64,000 bases of DNA from Erythrobasidium yunnanense. Its lineage: Eukaryota; Basidiomycota; Cystobasidiomycetes; Erythrobasidiales; Erythrobasidiaceae. Where the stretch lies: the NCBI GenBank assembly GCA_001600175.1, contig BCJC01000001.1, positions 248,001 to 312,000 of the forward strand, written 5' to 3'. The notes beneath the pieces were generated by a model that did no database searches, was not told the DNA's origin, and saw only the letters and a program-made list of their open reading frames with translations. Both the position numbers and the translations under genes were made by a program. Positions 58,230-64,000 of this stretch are shown piece by piece (within the stretch, counting starts at the first letter, position 1; the number at the start of each line of letters is the position of its first letter).

Positions 58230-60235
58230 TTAGATGAACTCTTCGTCGCTGTCGTAGAACTCGTCTTCGCCTTCCATAGCGTCTGCAATGGCTCCAAAGT
58301 CGACCTTGTATCGCAGAAGACCTCCAATACCTGAGCAAGCTTGTTAGCTAAAGTCATGAACATAAAATGATTAATATTACCTCCGAATCCCTTGACGAAC
58401 TGGTTTCCTTCTTGTGAACGGTCTGTGTGCACACGGACTGATCAGACGAGACCGGGATGCAAAGACGATCAACCTACTTGTGACGAATTCCAGCGTAGCA
58501 CCGAAAGTCGTATAGTTCTCCGCCAGCCATTCCAGCAGTGGCTGCGATTCCTGTGCCTGTTCCATCTCCAGCCCTGTACTAGCATCGATAAACTTCGCTC
58601 TATCCGCCTCTGACAGGTTCGCGATAGCTACGCTCAAACCGCTCGCAGCCGCTGCAGCTTTACTCTCTGCTGCTGCCACTGTAGCGTTGTTGTTCGCGGT
58701 CGGCGGGGGCGCCATAGTGTGAATCACCACGTCTTTCCCGGAAGCATCTCGAAGGACATGCCGCGTTATGTCGAGGTTCTCCCAAACGATCAGGGTCTCC
58801 ACCGCACCGAGTTCAAGACCCCGCAAAGTGTCATCCACACCAAAACAGACTTTGCCAGTGTCCATCGAAATCTCGTCAAAGTATTTCTGGATGAGCCTGC
58901 CGATAATTGCATTAGCAAGGATTAGTGAGAACATGTAGTCAGACTCACTTCTTCTCCTGCACGAACTTGACGTTACTCAAGCTTTCCGCCGACAGCTCAA
59001 TAGCTTGATTGAATCCATTCTCGCCTCCGTACGACACATCCACCACTTTAATAACCTTGACCGCCAATCTCGGATCAAAGAGATCTGACCCGTTCAAATC
59101 GTTTTTGAAATCTGCAGAACCAGCTAAGACTATGCCTTGTACGTTGACCTTGTCGTTGGTGATGAAGTGTTGTACGGCTAATTCAGAAACCTTGCGAACG
59201 TAGTTGTGCCGCTTTTCTTCTCGCAGACGCGCGAAACGCAAAGCAGATTGTCCTCCTCTTCCGTGCTTCTTCGGTAGATCGACGCTGATCTGTGCATACG
59301 AAAGTGAGGTCAGCTTGGGACGCTTGGGTTTGGAATGAAGAGCCGCACCTTGTGGATGACTTCTCGCGTGTTTCCTGCTAAAGTACCGAATAGAGAACCG
59401 TTACCGTCCATAACAATGAAGCCGAACTTGGCATCGCTCTCCAGTAGTTCAGAGAGCGCTTCTGTGTGGAATTTATTGTCGCAAAGATAGAGGGACTGCA
59501 GGCGTTCGCACAATGTAAGTCGTTACTTTTCAACTTGTTCAGAAGGAGACTGACAGTGTTGATAGGCTTGAACGGCTCAAAGTCGAAGTTGACCTTCTTT
59601 TCCTTGCCTTCGTCCTGTACAATCGCCTGCTTAAGCTGGGATAATCAAACTTAGGACATCCAACAGCATACCGTAAGAATGGTCCCGCAGTATACCACCA
59701 AGCCGTTGTTGGGGACTCTGTTGTATAGCTTGAGACGCTGCTGGGTCGACGTAATGGCCGCTAGAACGGATAGACGATTGACTCGCGACTTGATGTTGCT
59801 TGCTGTACCGTATTCGTTACTCAACATGCTTGTGGCTTGCGAGATCTGTGACCGCGGAGGTCTGGCCAAACCGTCTCAGCTTTTTAGGCCGTAAAAGGCG
59901 TAGGGAAAGGCAAGGCCAGCAACACCGCCTATAGAGCTTCATTTCCTCGTAGAAGAGAGCTTTCTTGGCTTTGCTGGCCTTTCCCATTCCCGCCGATGTC
60001 GCTACCTACAGAATCAGAGAAATCATGCTTGTTCCAGCACCGCGCGCTGCCTCGAGCGACTTGATGAGACGTTTGACCTTCCATATCTGCACACTGTCAT
60101 CGCATGGAAGAACCGCATTTCAGTTTCCTTTGGCGACTTTCTTCGGTTTTCGCGGACAAGGCTCTTTGGATGCCCTCGAAGTGCGGATAGGGCCACTGAC
60201 GTTTGGTCGGCTGTTTCCTGAGAGTTGGAAGCCAT
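58230..60235 (-). CDS. SUP45: Translation termination factor eRF1
   Basis: Nine exons (60235-60201, 60093-60010, 59861-59672, 59626-59555, 59495-59349, 59289-58949, 58896-58478, 58422-58381, 58330-58230) give 476 residues. It recognises all three stop codons and triggers release of the peptide on cytosolic ribosomes. The key motifs are [10 protein letters not shown] (NIKS), SLYLCDNKF (YxCxxxF) and [20 protein letters not shown] (GGQ). The C-domain [20 protein letters not shown] ends in [15 protein letters not shown] and an acidic tail. Human eRF1 has 437 residues. The extra length comes mainly from an Ala/Asn/Pro-rich insertion in the C-terminal mini-domain (about residues 350-385). Exons 8 and 9 carry a short conserved end. 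Confidence 0.95.
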
Positions 60236-60628
60236 CTTGTGAAGGAAGAATAGGCTGGAACGCTTTCAAGACTTTCGTGCAAAGGTGATGAAGGCAAAGG
60301 TCAAATCCGTGGCGCTGGAGAGATGATGCGCTTTGACATGCGAGAAATCACGCCTTCTTCCTGCAAGCATGACTATGTACTCTTACTCTCTCCAGAACGG
60401 TAGCGCGGTCGAGTCAGATACTTGAGTTAACGACTCGTTCGCCAATCAAAGCGTCATATAACAGGTCTATCTACAGCTGCGAGAAGTCAATCAGAGTCAG
60501 ACTATTCCTACAGTGTGTGTGCGGCTGTCTCCTGCAGATCGCACTCGAATCAGCAGATATCGCTTCGAAAGTTTGTAATGACGGACAAACATAAGAGTCG
60601 CAGCAGTCATACCTCCTCCAGCTGACCC
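60236..60628. other. Intergenic, eRF1 promoter side
   Basis: This contains the eRF1 upstream region and the 3' end of the next gene on the same strand. No gene or repeat is supported. Confidence 0.45.
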
Positions 60629-62542
60629 TCATACAGCTCGATGGTTGAGAGCGCTATGCATCTCGCTGCTGCGGAGCTCTGGCAGCTTTTTCGAAGCCTC
60701 GCCCTGCAGCGCAGAACCGTAGGACTGGAAGGACTTGGTTCGAGGGCGGGGCGCATGCTTCTGCTCAGTCGCTGTCAGATCCGCATCTGAGAGCGCCAAA
60801 GTCGACTGCGTTGACCTGAGTCCGGGCGAAGCTGGCAGTGATCTGGTGACAAACGGCATGGGCGAATCCGGCCTTTTGTGGTTTGAGATCGGTGTGTAGT
60901 CTCCCAGGAGATGAGACGCAAGGTTGAAAGCAGGGCGAGATGCCCCAGAAGCGTTGTTGCTGGGGTCGCCGAAGCGAGCGGTCGTTAGCGGCATGATGGG
61001 ATCAGGCCATGTAGCGGCTGCAATGCGCCTGGGACTTCCAGAATTCTCGTATGCGAGAAAAGGTGGAGGTGACCCATCACTGTCCGACGCCCACTCGGTA
61101 GTGTTCAAGCCTGGTCGAAGCGGGCAATTAGCCGAAATCCCAACTGTAACGATCTGTGCTGCTCACCGACGGGCGTAGATTTCAGTCTTCGCAAACCTCT
61201 GTCGCCAGGCGAGGCTGATCCCGCTTTGTTTACCTTCCCCAAAACAGGCCCAGCGCTATCCGGGCTAGACAAGCTTTCGACAAGCGCCGTAATGGACCAC
61301 TGATCGAATGAAGTCTTGGGCACAGACGGAGTTATGGCCGCTGGCATTGATGCTCTCCTGCTTTGGTAATCAGTGAGATCCAAATCATCCGAAGTTGACG
61401 AGGATGCTTCGAATGGGTAAGCGGTCCACGCTCTTTGCATCGAATGAGTTCTCTGCCTGACACTGGCTTTCTGAGGTGTCCTCTCGGTAGCAGTGGCAGT
61501 ATCGCCAGACTCTTCCGAGAATGGTGAATCGCGGTCCAGTTCAGCGAGACTGCCTACACTTCCCCTCTTGCGGTGCGATAAAGCGGCTTGTGAAGTGCTC
61601 AATGTTGTTCTTGAAGGAGCAGTAGGATAAGCTGATGGCAAACGCGGGCTGCCTGCGACGCCCAGTCGCGCTCCAATCTGCTTGAAAGCAGGTGAAGCAA
61701 TTCCTTCATCGAGAAAGGAAGAAGAGGAAGTCACAAGACTGTCCGTAGAGTTGCTCAGACTAATCGCCCCAAGCCTGAGGGCAGGCTGTGCCTTTTTGAC
61801 TTGCTCTTTCGGCGGGTGCTGAGTCAGGACGTTCTGTAGCGAGGACGCTGGGGAAGGATCCGTATCTGGCATAGTATCTTGGATCATGGGAGGAAAGCTA
61901 TCCTGAGATGGACTTGGCCCTCTTTGCGAACTCGATTGCGCATCTGATAAGGGAGGTGATGGCGTGATGAAAGCTGTCGCAGTCTTTCTCAGTAACTGAA
62001 AGGATAGTGAAGATGATGGGGCTCACATCGAACTTCGATTAGCCCTTGCGAACCTGGGACGGCAGTGCTGTATGGATGGCCTACTTGGCCTCTCCAGGCG
62101 TGGATGTCTACTGCTGATCGGCGACGACTTTGCTGATGTAGACCTTGCGGAGCATTCGTGACCTTCTTTGACTTCTTCTGTACCGGAGCCTTGATAACCA
62201 CTTCAATCGGCGTAAGAGATGCTAGCCTTTTCCAAGCTGACTCAAGAAGCTCCACGCGTCTTCCGCCTAGCTCGCAGTAGAAGCCGACATCGTCGATGAC
62301 AATGGTTTTTCCACGCGCCAGGCCAAGGTCGGAGACGACCGTTCGCTTTGCTTCCTGGGTTGCCGGAACAGAGAAGTCAGACATTGGTTCCAAAGCTTGG
62401 CAAGGGTTGATAACCTCACCTCAAGATCTGCACACCATGCCAAGCAGAACTCCTTCCCTTGCCAATTGATGAGCATGTAGTCGTGCTGCACCTGAAGCTG
62501 CCTGCCGGCCATGGACACAGAGGGGCCGTGAGCCTGAGCCAT
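60629..62542 (-). CDS. Hypothetical Ser-rich protein with conserved N-terminal block
   Basis: Four exons (62542-62420, 62354-62085, 61995-61167, 61110-60629) give 567 residues. The N-terminal block HDYMLINWQGKEFCLAWCADLE plus VVSDLGLARGKTIVIDDVGF looks folded and may be a small beta domain. The remainder is Ser/Thr/Pro-rich and disordered, with candidate phosphosites (RAS/RRLS-like). The end of exon 2 is ambiguous: 62085 (donor GTAGGC) restores the frame of exon 3, while the better GTGAGC donor at about 62025 does not. No family is recognised. Confidence 0.6.
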
Positions 62543-63524
62543 CGCGATTGCTAAGTTTCGGTGAGAGGGAGGGGAGCTGCTGTTGCTTGGAAGAAGAGAT
62601 GAAATATCGCATGAGTCGTGGGCTTGCTGCTTCGCACTCTCAATCGGCTATTCTGGACTCCGTAATTACAATTTACGGGTCAAGGGTCTGTCTGGCCTGT
62701 GATTGTCGGACTAGGCTTCGTCAAGCAGTTGTAGAATGGACAAGGATCGTTTGCGATTGAACTCGAACTGCCCAGGTTGGACAAAAAGGCTGTGGCTTTG
62801 AAGCTTTCTGCCTCGTCAACGTCTGACAGGTGAAGCCAGAAAAGGGCTGTCGACCATACACACAGCCGTCACCAGAGCAAGTCGCTGGGAATGAGGAGGA
62901 TGCTGACAGCAAGGAGATGAGCTGATGCGAAGGTGCGCGAAGCCAACCTGCATCTGCCTTCAGCCCTTAAGCAATCTGGGCCAAAAGCTTGACCAGATCC
63001 GGCGCCAGGACCTGCGTCAAACAGCACTACCCGACCGTTACAGGAAGTTTGAGGAGGTGCGCGTGCGTTCAACAGCGTTAGCGCTCTGGACTTCCGAGAG
63101 CATTACGAGGCCGGTAGAAGCCCGACGAAGCTTCAGTGATGCTGAGTGACGATGCTATTCCGAATTGAATGGATGGTGATGGCGGTCTTTCCGGTGCATC
63201 TTGCCTGTTGTGCAGGACGGCCCGCGACGAACGAACAACTGGCAAGCCAGGGAGCTTCGCCAGCAACTGGCCCTTTGCTTGTCCGTCGTAAGCTGTCGCA
63301 ACGGTATTGTGAGGCTCGAATAGACCGTGGAGCCATTTACGATTTCCTCTAAGATCAAGATCATCGGTCGAAGCTAAGAGCAAGACGAAGATGGTACGAG
63401 AAAGTCATGTTGGTACACAAGGCCAGCATGTTTTTGTGTTACATAACGAGAGACAGTCAATGAGCTGTGATAATTCTTCCTCTTTGCCATCGAGAGGGAT
63501 GGTAGATGGCACGGCTTCCGAAGC
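62543..63524. other. Intergenic, about 1 kb, no supported gene
   Basis: Short open frames on both strands (the longest is about 75 codons) overlap each other and lack coding character. The stretch includes the 5' side of the Ser-rich gene and the 3' side of the edge gene. Confidence 0.45.
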
Positions 63525-64000
63525 CTAGGCTTCACCATCGCTGTTGCCCGAAGAGATGTCACTTTGGTCAGAGCTGACACTCAGACCTCTGTTACGCCAG
63601 TTCCAAGCAGTCCTGACGTTTAGCGACTGCTTCTGTCGAAGGAAGCCAGCGGGAGAGGCCACATCGACATCTGTGGACATGCGAGGGCGATGCGTCTTGA
63701 AAGTCGGTACTCGAGGGCTGAGGACAGGCTTGGCAGTGACGGCTGTAAATCAAGGCTCAGTATTGGGTTAGACAGTGATCTCAGAGTATCGCCTACTTGT
63801 GTACGGAATGATGCCCTGTGCTTGTAGTTCCTCCTTTGGTGCATATCGGAACTTGAAGACAGCTTGGGGTGAGTCATCTCTCCAGTACCATGTCCACAAT
63901 TTGGAAGCGCTAGGACGAGTCGTAGGGGGTGCCAGTACAGGGTGATTTTTCGATGCGTCCTCAGCGGGAGTCTCACCGCCAGCAGTGGTCGAAGGAGCAG
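63525..64000 (-). CDS. C-terminal part of a gene cut by the window edge
   Basis: Two exons are visible (at least 64000-63797, then 63742-63525), ending in a stop. The first holds KLWTWYWRDDSPQAVFKFRY followed by APKEELQAQGIIPYT. This reminds me of a conserved block in basidiomycete proteins of unknown function (DUF7918-like), with a beta strand followed by LxxxGI. The second is Ser/Arg/Pro-rich (RVPTFKTHRPR, SSDQSDISSGNSDGEA). The frame is open to the edge, so the N-terminus lies outside the window. Identity is tentative. Confidence 0.6.

Noticed and set aside
62925-63149. Plus-strand 74-codon frame in the 1-kb gap
   Set aside because: It is short, lacks splice partners and overlaps equally long frames on the other strand.

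Overview
The window is eukaryotic nuclear DNA from a fungus, most likely a basidiomycete. I base this on a dense gene layout, many short introns of about 45-100 bases with GTRNGT donors and CTRAY-like branch points, and the gene content: the fungal lysine pathway enzyme homocitrate synthase, a Cet1-type RNA triphosphatase, Fes1, Sok1/Tcp11, an ITR-type inositol transporter and a Git3-like receptor. I cannot name the species. Introns were placed by hand from donor and acceptor motifs, reading frame and family conservation. Every exon chain given was checked for phase, but none is confirmed by transcripts.

Region by region: 1-8.4 kb holds a truncated Sel1-like protein, FES1, a single-pass Ser-rich membrane protein and a mitochondrial-type protein with an RnpA-like stretch. 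8.9-11.1 kb is a Git3-like receptor with a polyQ tail. 11.5-15.6 kb is a tandem pair of SGNH-type membrane proteins with a small divergent membrane protein between them. 15.9-19.2 kb holds IWR1 and a GMPPA-like protein. 20-26 kb holds a second seven-helix protein, the CET1 RNA triphosphatase and two unknown proteins. 26-31 kb holds mitochondrial IF2, a Gly-rich small protein and its decayed duplicate. 31.4-45.1 kb holds biotin synthase, a Sok1/Tcp11 protein, a myo-inositol transporter, a small secreted protein and BMS1. 45.3-50.2 kb holds a Lys-rich small protein, signal peptide peptidase and two convergent overlapping unknown genes. 50.2-53.4 kb holds a phytanoyl-CoA dioxygenase-like protein and homocitrate synthase. 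53.7-62.5 kb holds an unknown protein, an Alba-like Pop7 candidate, ELF1, a palindromic repeat array, eRF1 and another unknown protein. A gene cut by the right edge closes the window.

Most of these genes are housekeeping genes: transcription (ELF1, IWR1, CET1), ribosome assembly (BMS1), translation termination and chaperoning (eRF1, FES1), mitochondrial translation (IF2), cofactor and amino-acid synthesis (BIO2, LYS20), and nutrient sensing or uptake (the Git3-like receptor and the ITR transporter). I see no operon-like pathway cluster, no complete transposon, no LTR element, no CRISPR array and no tRNA or rRNA gene. The unusual features are in gene structure: very small exons, GC-AG introns, a locally duplicated microexon-intron unit, paired start codons inside one palindrome, convergent coding overlap, and an inverted array of CCAAT-like palindromes between ELF1 and eRF1.
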